Below, piece by piece: positions 1-8,518 of a stretch of DNA of 64,000 bases. A program made the translations under genes and the position numbers. Every line of letters begins with the position of its first letter. Position 1 is the first letter of the stretch. Location of the stretch: positions 124,001 through 188,000 of the forward strand of contig NZ_CANKXW010000004.1 in assembly GCF_947487805.1 (NCBI RefSeq), in the 5' to 3' direction. Source of the DNA: an uncultured Tateyamaria sp. GTDB taxonomy: Bacteria > Pseudomonadota > Alphaproteobacteria > Rhodobacterales > Rhodobacteraceae. The notes under the pieces are model-generated. The model ran no database searches. It was not told the origin of the DNA and worked only from the letters and a program-made list of their open reading frames with translations.

Positions 1-54
1 GTAAGCGATTATGCGCTGGAGCAGTGGAAATCCATCCCGAACTACAACCGGTAA
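1..54 (+). CDS. 3' end of an unidentified gene
   Basis: Frame 1 is open from the window edge to TAA at 52-54 and encodes a tail ending in WKSIPNYNR. It stops 16 nt before the next gene, whose ribosome binding site (GGAGA, 58-62) lies directly behind it, so co-transcription is likely. Too little is present to name a family, and the reading frame itself is supported only by its position and spacing. Confidence 0.4.
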   Translation, partial: VSDYALEQWKSIPNYNR

Positions 55-70
55 GCCGGAGACCGACCAG

Positions 71-811
71 ATGCGCATTCTCAACATGTTTCAAGCGGGC
101 GCAATCGCTATCACCCTGTCATGCAGCGCGGCCATGGCGGACGAGATCACCATGACCTTTGGCGATTCTACACCGCCCTATGCCTTTGTCGACACGGCCA
201 ACGGGATCGAGGTGGATATCATCCGCGAAGCGCTCGCCCATCGCGACCACAGCCTTGTGCCGCAGTTCGTGCCCGCCGCCCGCGTCGAGCGCCAGTTCAA
301 GCAGGGGTTGGTCGATGCAGCCTCGAAGGATCCGGGCCGCACGCTCGAAGGGCCGGATGCACATTATGGCGACGTGTCAGTCGAATTCTTTGACATGTTG
401 ATCACGCTTGCCGACCACAATCTGACGCTGGCTGAACCTTCTGATCTGGACGGGTTACAGGTGATTTCATTCCAGAACGCGCACAAGTTCTTTCCCGACT
501 GGTTGGCACCCGTGCACGCGGACGGACGGTTCGAGCAGACGTCTGATCAACGGGTGCAGGTTCTTGCGCTGGTGGATGGGCTGGCGGATGTGGCCGTGGC
601 GGACAGGAACATCTTCAACCACTTTGCCAGGGCGTGGGCCGAAGAGGAGGCGCAGGAGCTGCCCGTTCTTGAGTTTACACAGTTTCAACCGCCGCTTCAG
701 GTGCGCCCGGTGTTCCGCAACGCGCAGATCCGCGATGATTTCAACGCGGGCCTCAAGTATCTGCGGGAGACCGGACGATACGAAGAGATCCTGGAGACGT
801 ACCTAAATTAA
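71..811 (+). CDS. periplasmic solute-binding protein, family 3 type (paralog 1)
   Basis: Predicted secreted substrate-binding protein of the amino-acid type (SBP_bac_3 fold). I place the start at 71 because GGAGA sits 8 nt upstream and the product then opens with a Sec signal peptide ending in AMA before DEITMTFGDS. An in-frame ATG at 11 would add 20 polar residues and spoil the signal. The mature part has family hallmarks: a PPYAF strand near the N-terminus, GIEVDIIREAL, and a C-terminal DDFNAG...GRYEEILETY helix. About 246 residues, normal for the family. No ABC permease or ATPase gene adjoins; the downstream neighbours are a paralog, a hybrid kinase and a cyclase, so a role as a periplasmic ligand receptor is an inference from context. 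The ligand is unknown. Confidence 0.8.
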   Translation: MRILNMFQAGAIAITLSCSAAMADEITMTFGDSTPPYAFVDTANGIEVDIIREALAHRDHSLVPQFVPAARVERQFKQGLVDAASKDPGRTLEGPDAHYGDVSVEFFDMLITLADHNLTLAEPSDLDGLQVISFQNAHKFFPDWLAPVHADGRFEQTSDQRVQVLALVDGLADVAVADRNIFNHFARAWAEEEAQELPVLEFTQFQPPLQVRPVFRNAQIRDDFNAGLKYLRETGRYEEILETYLN

Positions 812-867
812 CACTTTCACGAGTTTGTTATGTTGACCGGACCGAGATAGTTACCCTTGCCCCTTAT

Positions 868-884
868 CGAGACGTATAGTCTCG
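868..884. promoter_or_regulatory. short inverted repeat between the two binding-protein genes
   Basis: CGAGAC and GTCTCG arms (6 bp) surround a 5-nt spacer in the 104-nt gap between the paralogous binding-protein genes. It could be an operator or an mRNA hairpin. No run of T follows, so it is not an obvious terminator. TTGACC at 833-838 resembles a -35 element, but I found no convincing -10. Confidence 0.3.
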
Positions 885-915
885 GCGGTGGCAGAATAGA
901 TCTGGGGGAGCACAG

Positions 916-1668
916 ATGAGACATTCAGTACGCGCGCTGCGCGGATTTGCGATCTTTGCCATGGCCATATGCGTCTGGGTGCAAAACGCGCGCGCCGAGG
1001 CCATCACGATGACATTTGGCGCTTCCATTCCGCCATATGCCTTTCCAGACACGGCAAGCGGGATCGAAGTGGACATCATCCGCGAGGCGCTGGCCCTCAA
1101 GGGTCACGCGTTGGAGCCCGTTTTCGTACCCGCCCGGCGCATCGCTTTCGAGTTCATTCAGGGCAAGGTCGATGCCGCCTCAAAGGATCAAGGCGAAGAC
1201 CTGACACAGCATGGGGGCCTCTATGGTGACGTGTCGGTCAAGTTTCAGGACGTCATCTTTTCGCTGGAAGAGCGCGGCCTGAGCATCAGTGACCCGGCCG
1301 ATCTGGAACAGCTGCGCGTGGTCGCGTTTCAGAATGCGTCCAAGCACTATGCCGACTGGCTGTCCCCTCTCGAAGGGGCCGACAATTACACCGAAACGGC
1401 GGACCAGACATTGCAGGTCAAGATGCTGCACCGCGGGCGGGCGGACGTTATCGTCGCGGATCGCAATATTGTCCAGTACCTGACCAAGCTGGTGGCGCAG
1501 GAGGGCAAGATCGGGATCAAGCCGGTGACCATCACGAATTTCGCCGACCCGTGGGGATACAGGCCCGTCTTCAAGACCGAAGCGTTGCGCGACGATTTCA
1601 ACGCTGGATTGGAAACGCTGATCTCATCGGGACGGTATCAGGAAATCGTCGACAACTACGTCAACTGA
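916..1668 (+). CDS. periplasmic solute-binding protein, family 3 type (paralog 2)
   Basis: Second member of a tandem pair. ATG at 916 follows the purine-rich GGGGGAG and opens a Sec signal peptide ending at NARA before EAITMTFG. It shares long blocks with the upstream gene: ITMTFG..IPPYAF, GIEVDIIREAL, VDAASKD, GDVSV, FQNA, ADVIVADRNI, RDDFNAGL and GRYQEIV. This shows a local duplication followed by divergence, about half of positions being identical by eye. The most different segments lie in the middle and may tune ligand choice. The gap to the kinase gene is 65 nt. Orphan status (no transporter genes nearby) is visible; a sensory role is inferred. Confidence 0.8.
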   Translation: MRHSVRALRGFAIFAMAICVWVQNARAEAITMTFGASIPPYAFPDTASGIEVDIIREALALKGHALEPVFVPARRIAFEFIQGKVDAASKDQGEDLTQHGGLYGDVSVKFQDVIFSLEERGLSISDPADLEQLRVVAFQNASKHYADWLSPLEGADNYTETADQTLQVKMLHRGRADVIVADRNIVQYLTKLVAQEGKIGIKPVTITNFADPWGYRPVFKTEALRDDFNAGLETLISSGRYQEIVDNYVN

Positions 1669-1733
1669 CATGTGCCTTGGGAACCCGGATTGAACGTCAT
1701 TGCCATCACCTTTGAATTGCCGGGTCACCCCCT

Positions 1734-4700
1734 GTGAAACCTGCTCGGTCTATTCCAAGCCTGCGGACGATCCGTGCCAAGTTCCTGTTTGTCATTGTCC
1801 CGCTTGTGCTGGCGTCGATTGTCGTTGTTTTCGGATTTTTTGAATACAATGCGGATCGGCGTGCGGGGCTGCAACTTCAGGGGCGGCTGGACCAACTGTT
1901 GACCATGCAGAGCCGGGTGTTGTCGCGCCCCCTCTGGAACCTGTCCGAAGAACAGATCGAACTGATCGTGTCCGCAATCGAGGTCGACGACGCGGTGCTG
2001 GCCGTCATGGTTTTTGACGAAACCGACAGTCTGATGGCGGCCAAGGGCCAGACCGACGACATGGCGCAGAACCGATACTATGGCACGCGGGAGATCGTGC
2101 AGGCGACGGCAACCGGGCAGCAGGTGATCGGAACCCTCGCCATTGCCCTGACCGACAATGCCATCCGGGACGAACGCAACACGCGGCTGGCTTTTGCCGT
2201 TGGTCTGGCGGCGGTTCTGATGGTGGCCATCATCATCAGCGCCCTGATCGCCAACCGGCGCACCATTGGCTTGCCCCTGGAGCGCCTTTTGGCCTCGATC
2301 AACCAGTTGCGCCGGGGGCAGGGCCGTATGCCGGTGGATTGGACCAGCGATGACGAGATGGGCGAGGTCATCCTTGCCTACAATGAGATGTTGGACCGAC
2401 AAGAGCGCGACGAACGCGACCTGCGCACCGCCAATGACGAGCTGGAAGAGCGCGTCGAACAGCGCACGCACGAACTGTCGGTTGCGAGCCAGCAGCTGAC
2501 CGACGCCATCGAAAGCATGTCCGAGGGATTTGCCCTCTACGATGCGGATGACAGGTTGGTTCTGTGCAACACCACATACCGGGAAAAGATCTTTACCGCG
2601 CCGTCCGAGCAGTTGCGCCTTGGGATGTCATTTCAGGACGTTATCGCGCTTATCGGCCGCTCGGGCGCGGTCAATTCTGCGCAAGAGGATCCCGAAGGCT
2701 GGGTCAGGGACCGACTGGCCAGCCACGGCACGCCGGGCAAACCAGTGCTGGAACAGCGCAACGACGGCACGTGGATACAGATCACCGAATATCCCACGGC
2801 AGACGGGGGCATCGTCGGCATCTATTCGGACCTGACGGAGCTCAAACGGCTGTCGGTGGAGCTGGAGGACGCCAAGAACACGGCGGAAAGCGCGAATGAG
2901 GCCAAGAGCACATTCCTTGCCACCATGAGCCACGAGATCAGGACGCCGATGAATGGCGTCATTGGGATGTCAAACCTGCTGCTGACCACCGATCTAGACG
3001 ACGAGCAGCGCGATTTTACCGAAACCATCAACCGCTCTGCCGAGGACCTGCTGACCATCATCAACGACATCCTCGACTTCAGCCGCGTCGATTCCGGCAA
3101 GCTGGACCTCGAGCACATGCCGTTCGATCTGCGCAGCTGTATCGAAGAAGCAGTGGATCTGGTGGCCGTGATCGCGGCGGAAAAGGGCCTCGACCTTGCC
3201 TATCTGATGGAGCCCGACGTGCCGCCCGTCATCATCGGCGACCCCACGCGCCTGCGGCAGGTGATCCTGAACCTTCTCAACAACGCGATCAAGTTCACGG
3301 AAAAGGGCGATGTTGTGCTGGCGGTGAAATACGGCGGCGCGGGTCAGGCGCCGGGCACCCATGGGCTGCAATTCTGTGTGCGCGATTCTGGCATCGGCAT
3401 TCCGGCGGACCGGATGAACAAGCTGTTCCAGTCGTTCAGCCAGGTCGACGCATCGACCACGCGGCGCTATGGCGGCACCGGGCTTGGCCTCGCGATCTCG
3501 CAAAAGCTGGTCGAGCTGATGGGCGGACGCATCTGGGTCGAAAGCGAAGTGGGCAAAGGCACGATCTTTCACTTTGCCATCGATTTCGAGGCGGACGAAA
3601 GCCAGCAGTCCATCGAGGCCAGCGGCGCGCGCGCCGGCTTGGCCGGCAAACGGTTGCTGATCGTGGATGACAATGCCACGAACCGCCGCATTCTCGATCT
3701 GCAAACACGCGAATGGCAGATGCAGACGACAATTGTGGAAAGCAGCGCCGAGGCCATGGCCGCCCTGCAAGGTGGGGCCGCGTTCGATGTCGCCATTCTT
3801 GATCTGTCGATGCCGGGCGAAGACGGGTTGACCCTTGCGCAACGGATCCGCGCGTCCGCATCCCAATCGGATTTGCCGCTGATCCTGCTCAGTTCAATCG
3901 GACGCACGGTCAGTGGACGGCAGGACGAAATCGACGCTGTGGGATTTGCCAATGTCCTGCAAAAACCGATCAAGCCGTCACCTCTGCTCAATGCGCTGCT
4001 GACGATTTTCGCGGCGACCCCGATCAAGGCGGACACGTCCGCATCCCGCCAGACCAAGCTTGATTCCGAGATGGCCGAACGTGTGCCCTTGCGCATACTG
4101 CTGGCCGATGATCACGTCACAAATCAAAAGCTGGGGCGCATGTTGCTGGCGCGCTTAGGCTACCGGGCGGATGTGGCATCAAACGGTGTCGAGGTGTTGG
4201 AGGCGCTGCGCGTGCAGGCCTATGACGTGGTGCTGATGGACATCGAGATGCCCGAGATGGACGGCATGGAAGCGACCCGCAAGATCCACGAGGAATGGGG
4301 CAGCAACGCGCCCAGGATCGTGGCCATGACAGCCAACGCCATGCGGGGCGACCGCGACAAGTACCTGTCGCTTGGCATGGATCAGTACATCTCCAAGCCG
4401 ATCCGCGTCGCGTCCCTTGTCCGCGCGCTGGAGGCAATCGCCCCGAACAGCAAGGTATCGGAGCCTGTCGCAGAGGCGGCAGTCACTGCGCCCACACCCG
4501 ACACGCTGCTGGACGAGGCGGCGCTGACCAATCTGATGGATGTTATCGGCGGGGATGCGGCCGCGATTGCGGAATTGATCGACAGCTTTATCACCGAGGG
4601 CGACAAGCTGATCAAGGCGCTGCATACATCCTATGCCGGTGACGACGTGGATGCGTTGCGCCGCGCGGCCCACACGATGAAGGCCAGCGCGGCAGACTTC

Positions 4701-4847
4701 GGGGCAAAAGCCCTGACAGAACAGTGCCGAGAGCTGGAAAAACGCGCGCGGGCCCATGATCTGACCCAATGTGACGCGCTGCTGGCCGATATCGACACCG
4801 CCTATCGCGCGACGAAAACCGAATTGACCAAACTGCGCAGTGAATGA
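1734..4847 (+). CDS. hybrid sensor histidine kinase with two receivers and an Hpt domain
   Basis: Membrane-bound phosphorelay kinase of 1037 residues with a GTG start. Order read from the sequence: TM1 about 18-38, periplasmic sensor about 40-150, TM2 about 153-176, HAMP, a coiled coil of ERDERD/EERVEQRT type, PAS about 262-365, then HisKA with the phospho-acceptor H400 in MSHEIRTPMNGV. The ATPase follows with NLLNNAIKFT, DSGIGIP and GGTGLGLAI. Receiver 1 carries D690 (AILDLSMPGEDG), receiver 2 carries D836 (LMDIEMPEMDG), and the Hpt domain has H980 (AAHTMKASAADFG). All catalytic motifs look intact. The gene ends 9 nt before a receiver-adenylate cyclase, the likely final phosphate acceptor. 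The two binding-protein genes upstream may supply the ligand signal. Ligand and target are not known. Confidence 0.92.
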   Translation: MKPARSIPSLRTIRAKFLFVIVPLVLASIVVVFGFFEYNADRRAGLQLQGRLDQLLTMQSRVLSRPLWNLSEEQIELIVSAIEVDDAVLAVMVFDETDSLMAAKGQTDDMAQNRYYGTREIVQATATGQQVIGTLAIALTDNAIRDERNTRLAFAVGLAAVLMVAIIISALIANRRTIGLPLERLLASINQLRRGQGRMPVDWTSDDEMGEVILAYNEMLDRQERDERDLRTANDELEERVEQRTHELSVASQQLTDAIESMSEGFALYDADDRLVLCNTTYREKIFTAPSEQLRLGMSFQDVIALIGRSGAVNSAQEDPEGWVRDRLASHGTPGKPVLEQRNDGTWIQITEYPTADGGIVGIYSDLTELKRLSVELEDAKNTAESANEAKSTFLATMSHEIRTPMNGVIGMSNLLLTTDLDDEQRDFTETINRSAEDLLTIINDILDFSRVDSGKLDLEHMPFDLRSCIEEAVDLVAVIAAEKGLDLAYLMEPDVPPVIIGDPTRLRQVILNLLNNAIKFTEKGDVVLAVKYGGAGQAPGTHGLQFCVRDSGIGIPADRMNKLFQSFSQVDASTTRRYGGTGLGLAISQKLVELMGGRIWVESEVGKGTIFHFAIDFEADESQQSIEASGARAGLAGKRLLIVDDNATNRRILDLQTREWQMQTTIVESSAEAMAALQGGAAFDVAILDLSMPGEDGLTLAQRIRASASQSDLPLILLSSIGRTVSGRQDEIDAVGFANVLQKPIKPSPLLNALLTIFAATPIKADTSASRQTKLDSEMAERVPLRILLADDHVTNQKLGRMLLARLGYRADVASNGVEVLEALRVQAYDVVLMDIEMPEMDGMEATRKIHEEWGSNAPRIVAMTANAMRGDRDKYLSLGMDQYISKPIRVASLVRALEAIAPNSKVSEPVAEAAVTAPTPDTLLDEAALTNLMDVIGGDAAAIAELIDSFITEGDKLIKALHTSYAGDDVDALRRAAHTMKASAADFGAKALTEQCRELEKRARAHDLTQCDALLADIDTAYRATKTELTKLRSE

Positions 4848-4856
4848 CCTGAACCC

Positions 4857-5918
4857 ATGGACGACATGACACCTTCTCCGCGCATCAGCACCGTCCTTGT
4901 GGTCGACGACAACATGACCAGCCGCCTCAAGATGTCGATGGCGGTCAAGCAACTGGGGCACCGCACCGAAACCGCACAGGATGGGCAGGACGCGCTGGAA
5001 CAGTTGCGCGGCGGCAGCTTTGATCTGGTGCTGCTGGACATCGAGATGCCGGTGCTGGACGGCTATGGCGTGCTGGGGGCGATGAAGGCCGATCCCGGTT
5101 TGCGCGATATCCCCGTGATCGTGATTTCCGCTGTCGACGAGATGCAGAATGTGGTCAAGGGGATCGAACTGGGCGCGCAGGATTTCCTGCCCAAGGATTT
5201 CGACCGTATCCTGTTTCGTGCACGCGTCGGTGCATGCCTGGAACAGAAGTTGCTGCGCGATCAGGAGGCCAGCTATCTCGCGCAGATCGAAACCGAACGG
5301 CGGCGTGCCGACGACCTGCTGCATGCGACATTGCCCCCCGGTGCCGTGAGCGAGCTGAAGGCAACGAATGCGGTCAAACCCCGCAGGTTCGAAGATGTGT
5401 TTGTCTTGATGGTCGATGTGGTCGATTTCACGGACTACTGCGACAAGAACCCGCCTGAACTGGCCGTGCGCCATTTGCAGAACCTTGTCACAAGGTTTGA
5501 GGAAATCACGTTGGATCACGGGCTGGAAAAGATCAAAACCATCGGTGACGCCTATTTGGCGACCGCTGACCTGTTGCAGGCCAATCCGGATGGTGCCCTT
5601 GCCACGGCGCGTTGCGCCTTGGACATGGTGGCGATCGCGGGCGAAGTGTCGGACGGCTGGCAGGTGCGGATTGGCATCCACACCGGCCCAGTGGTCGCCG
5701 GGGTCATCGGGCGACATCAGCACCTATTCGATATCTGGGGCGACACGGTCAACACCGCCGCCCGCGTGACCTCAATGGCCGCGCCCGACACTGTGTTTGC
5801 CAGCGCGCGTGCGTGGGAGCGCATGGAGGGGAGGTGTTCCGGCCATCCTCAGGGGGCGTTGCCCGCCAAGGGCAAGGGCACCGTCGAGGTGCATCAGATC
5901 GACGGATTGGTCGGCTGA
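4857..5918 (+). CDS. response regulator with class III adenylate cyclase domain
   Basis: A 353-residue cytoplasmic protein: an N-terminal receiver with phospho-acceptor D61 (LVLLDIEMPVLDG), a linker helix about 130-165, and a class III nucleotide cyclase domain from about 180. Metal-binding aspartates are D187 (VDVVDFT) and D231 (IGDAY), 44 residues apart as in mammalian cyclases. Base-specifying residues are K227 (KIKTIG) and D292 (FDIWG), the adenine pair; guanylate cyclases use Glu and Cys there. N299 and R303 match the transition-state residues. The enzyme should therefore make cAMP when the receiver is phosphorylated. A second ATG at 4866 is possible. The position 9 nt behind the hybrid kinase indicates a cognate pair. 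Confidence 0.9.
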   Translation: MDDMTPSPRISTVLVVDDNMTSRLKMSMAVKQLGHRTETAQDGQDALEQLRGGSFDLVLLDIEMPVLDGYGVLGAMKADPGLRDIPVIVISAVDEMQNVVKGIELGAQDFLPKDFDRILFRARVGACLEQKLLRDQEASYLAQIETERRRADDLLHATLPPGAVSELKATNAVKPRRFEDVFVLMVDVVDFTDYCDKNPPELAVRHLQNLVTRFEEITLDHGLEKIKTIGDAYLATADLLQANPDGALATARCALDMVAIAGEVSDGWQVRIGIHTGPVVAGVIGRHQHLFDIWGDTVNTAARVTSMAAPDTVFASARAWERMEGRCSGHPQGALPAKGKGTVEVHQIDGLVG

Positions 5919-5997
5919 TTAGGTATAAACGTTACGAATTTTATGCTTCGCGTGAACTTCTGTAACATTTAAATTGCGCGACGACTGCGTTGCGCCT

Positions 5998-6019
5998 ATT
6001 CTCCTGCGCAAGGGAGAAT
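5998..6019 (+). promoter_or_regulatory. hairpin covering the thiolase ribosome binding site
   Basis: ATTCTCC (5998-6004) pairs perfectly with GGAGAAT (6013-6019). The second arm contains most of the AGGGAGA Shine-Dalgarno of the thiolase gene that starts at 6023. Folding would hide the site, so this may be a translational control element. The rest of the 104-nt gap after the cyclase gene is AT-richer than its surroundings and probably holds the paa promoter, but I could not fix a -35/-10 pair. Confidence 0.4.
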
Positions 6020-6022
6020 CTG

Positions 6023-7225
6023 ATGGACGCCTTTGTTTGTGACGCGCAACGCACGCCGATTGGCCGCTATGGCGGTGCCTTGTCCGGCGTGCGCGCGGAT
6101 GATCTGGCCGCCGCACCGATCCGCGCGTTGATGGCGCGCAACCCAAATGTGGACTGGACCGCGGTTGATGATGTTGTCATGGGCTGTGCCAATCAGGCAG
6201 GCGAGGACAACCGAAACGTCGCACGCATGGCGGCCCTGCTTGCCGGTCTGCCTGTGGACGTTCCGGGGATCACCGTGAACCGGCTTTGTGCATCGGGCAT
6301 GGACGCGGTGGGGATCGCCGCGCGGGGGATCAAGGCCGGTGACATCGATCTGGCCATTGCCGGCGGTGTCGAGAGCATGAGCCGCGCACCCTTTGTCATG
6401 CCGAAGGCAGATGCTGCATTCAGCCGCGCCAATCAGGTCTATGACACGACCATCGGCTGGCGGTTCGTGAACCCCAGGATGAAGGCCGAGTACGGCATCG
6501 ATTCCATGCCGCAGACCGCGGACAATGTTGCCGCAGATTGGGATGTGTCGCGCGCGGATCAGGATGCGTTTGCCGCACGGTCGCAGGCCCGCTGGGGCGC
6601 CGCGCATGAGGCTGGCCTCTTTGCCGAGGAAATCGCCCCCGTCACCATACCACAACGCAAGGGCGACCCGATCGTTGTCGACACTGACGAACATCCCCGG
6701 CCCGGCACGTCGGCGGACAAGCTGGCCGGGTTGCGCGGGATCAACGGCCCGGAGTTGAGCGTGACCGCGGGCAACGCGTCGGGCGTGAACGACGGCGCCG
6801 CGGCGATGCTGATTGCGTCGGGCGATGCGGCCCGGAGCCACGGGCTGACGCCCATGGCGCGGATTGTCGGCATATGCGCCGCCGGTGTCGCACCGCGTGT
6901 CATGGGCATCGGTCCGGTACCAGCGTCCGAAAAAGTGCTGAAACGCGCGGGCCTGTCCATTGACCAGATGGACGTGATCGAACTGAACGAGGCGTTCGCG
7001 GCCCAAGGCCTTGCAACCTTGCGCAGCCTTGGTGTGGCCGATGATGACCAGCGTGTGAACGCGCAGGGCGGGGCCATCGCAATCGGGCATCCGCTGGGCA
7101 TGTCCGGCGCGCGGCTGGTCATGACCGCGGCCTATCAACTGAAACGAACCGGTGGCCGCTACGCGCTGTGCACGATGTGTGTGGGCGTGGGGCAAGGGGT
7201 CGCGCTCATCCTGGAGCGCGCATAG
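6023..7225 (+). CDS. paaJ: 3-oxoadipyl-CoA / 3-oxo-5,6-dehydrosuberyl-CoA thiolase
   Basis: Thiolase of 400 residues (PaaJ/PcaF type) that performs CoA-dependent cleavage of beta-oxo-acyl-CoA intermediates at the end of phenylacetate or beta-ketoadipate degradation. The start at 6023 is fixed by AGGGAGA just upstream and by the standard thiolase opening DAFVCDAQRTPIGRYGG. Catalytic residues are visible: nucleophile C89 (NRLCASGMDAV), the histidine of IGHPLGMSGARL and the second cysteine of CTMCVGVGQG. It is 34 nt from paaA and leads the operon. Because the whole neighbourhood is phenylacetate catabolism, paaJ is preferred over pcaF, though one enzyme may serve both routes. Confidence 0.88.
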   Translation: MDAFVCDAQRTPIGRYGGALSGVRADDLAAAPIRALMARNPNVDWTAVDDVVMGCANQAGEDNRNVARMAALLAGLPVDVPGITVNRLCASGMDAVGIAARGIKAGDIDLAIAGGVESMSRAPFVMPKADAAFSRANQVYDTTIGWRFVNPRMKAEYGIDSMPQTADNVAADWDVSRADQDAFAARSQARWGAAHEAGLFAEEIAPVTIPQRKGDPIVVDTDEHPRPGTSADKLAGLRGINGPELSVTAGNASGVNDGAAAMLIASGDAARSHGLTPMARIVGICAAGVAPRVMGIGPVPASEKVLKRAGLSIDQMDVIELNEAFAAQGLATLRSLGVADDDQRVNAQGGAIAIGHPLGMSGARLVMTAAYQLKRTGGRYALCTMCVGVGQGVALILERA

Positions 7226-7259
7226 TGACCGGCCATAATCTTGGAAAGGGCTTGAGACG

Positions 7260-8237
7260 ATGTACGCACAGATGATCAAATCCGAAGCGACGCAGGACGA
7301 TCCCGAAAAGCTGGCCGCCTTTCAGGCGCGCATCGACGCGGGCGACAAGATTGAGCCCAAGGACTGGATGCCTGCAGGCTACCGCAAGACGCTGATCCGC
7401 CAGATCGGCCAGCACGCCCATTCCGAGATCGTGGGCCAACTGCCCGAGGGCAACTGGATCACCCGCGCGCCCACGTTGGAACGCAAGGCGATCCTGCTGG
7501 CCAAGGTGCAGGACGAAGCGGGGCATGGCCTCTACCTCTATTGCGCGGCCGAGACGCTGGGGGTGAGCCGGGATAAGCTGACCGAGATGCTGCTGGATGG
7601 GCGGATGAAGTATTCGTCGATCTTCTCATATCCGACCCTGACATGGGCGGATATGGGGGCCGTCGGCTGGCTGGTCGATGGGGCCGCGATCATGAATCAG
7701 GTGCCATTGCAGCGGACGTCTTATGGCCCCTATGCCCGGTCGATGGTTCGGATCTGCAAGGAGGAGTCGTTTCACCAGCGGCAGGGCTTCGACATCATGA
7801 TGAAGATGGCGAACGGGACCGAGGCGCAAAAGCGCATGGCGCAGGATGCGCTCAATCGGTTCTGGTATCCGTCGCTGATGATGTTCGGCCCATCGGATGC
7901 AGAAAGTGTGCATTCCGAACAGTCGATGCGCTGGAGGATCAAGATGAACGGCAATGACGAGCTGCGCCAAAAATTCGTCGATCAGACGGTGCCGCAGGCA
8001 GAGTATCTGGGGCTGACGATCCCTGACGAGACGCTGGCGTGGAACGAGGAAAAGGGTGGCTACGACTTTGCCCAACCGGATTGGTCCGAGTTCTTTGACG
8101 TGCTCAAGGGCAACGGCCCCTGTTCGGTCGAACGTATCGAGGCGCGGCAGAAGGCCTGGGATGATGGCGCGTGGGTGCGCGAGGCGCGGCTGGCACATGC
8201 GGCCAAGAAGCAGGCGGCAAAGGTGGCGGCGGAATGA
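7260..8237 (+). CDS. paaA: 1,2-phenylacetyl-CoA epoxidase subunit PaaA
   Basis: Catalytic di-iron subunit (325 residues) of the PaaABCE complex, which epoxidises the aromatic ring of phenylacetyl-CoA with oxygen and NADPH. The ferritin-like fold ligands appear as KVQDEAGHG and [12 protein letters not shown], both E-x2-H type helices. The family sequence is conserved from MYAQMIKS through the YGPYARSM motif. It is the first gene of an unbroken set A-B-C-D-E, and its TGA overlaps the start of paaB. Confidence 0.96.
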   Translation: MYAQMIKSEATQDDPEKLAAFQARIDAGDKIEPKDWMPAGYRKTLIRQIGQHAHSEIVGQLPEGNWITRAPTLERKAILLAKVQDEAGHGLYLYCAAETLGVSRDKLTEMLLDGRMKYSSIFSYPTLTWADMGAVGWLVDGAAIMNQVPLQRTSYGPYARSMVRICKEESFHQRQGFDIMMKMANGTEAQKRMAQDALNRFWYPSLMMFGPSDAESVHSEQSMRWRIKMNGNDELRQKFVDQTVPQAEYLGLTIPDETLAWNEEKGGYDFAQPDWSEFFDVLKGNGPCSVERIEARQKAWDDGAWVREARLAHAAKKQAAKVAAE

Positions 8238-8518
8238 AACAGGAATGGCCCCTTTGGGAAGTGTTCATCCGCGGCCAGCATGGCCTTTCACACCGGCACG
8301 TGGGCTCTCTGCACGCCACGGATGCCGAGCACGCGATCCAGAATGCGCGCGACGTCTATACCCGCCGCAAAGAAGGTGTGAGCATCTGGGTTGTGCCCGC
8401 CGCCGACATCACGGCATCGTCGCCCGACGACAAAGGATCGCTTTATGACCCGGCGGACGACAAGGTGTATCGCCACCCGACCTTTTTCGACATCCCCGAC
8501 GACGTAGGTGCGATGTGA
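8234..8518 (+). CDS. paaB: 1,2-phenylacetyl-CoA epoxidase subunit PaaB
   Basis: Small (94 residues) structural subunit of the phenylacetyl-CoA epoxidase, thought to bridge PaaAC units. The start is the ATGA overlap with paaA at 8234, giving [14 protein letters not shown], the usual opening of the family. [16 protein letters not shown] and [11 protein letters not shown] are further family landmarks. It is followed by a GTGA overlap with paaC, so the three genes should be translationally coupled. Confidence 0.95.
   Translation: MKQEWPLWEVFIRGQHGLSHRHVGSLHATDAEHAIQNARDVYTRRKEGVSIWVVPAADITASSPDDKGSLYDPADDKVYRHPTFFDIPDDVGAM

Noticed and set aside
4179-5723. 514-codon minus-strand open frame over the kinase and cyclase
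   Set aside because: Reverse-complement shadow of coding sequence; no start signal and no recognisable domains.
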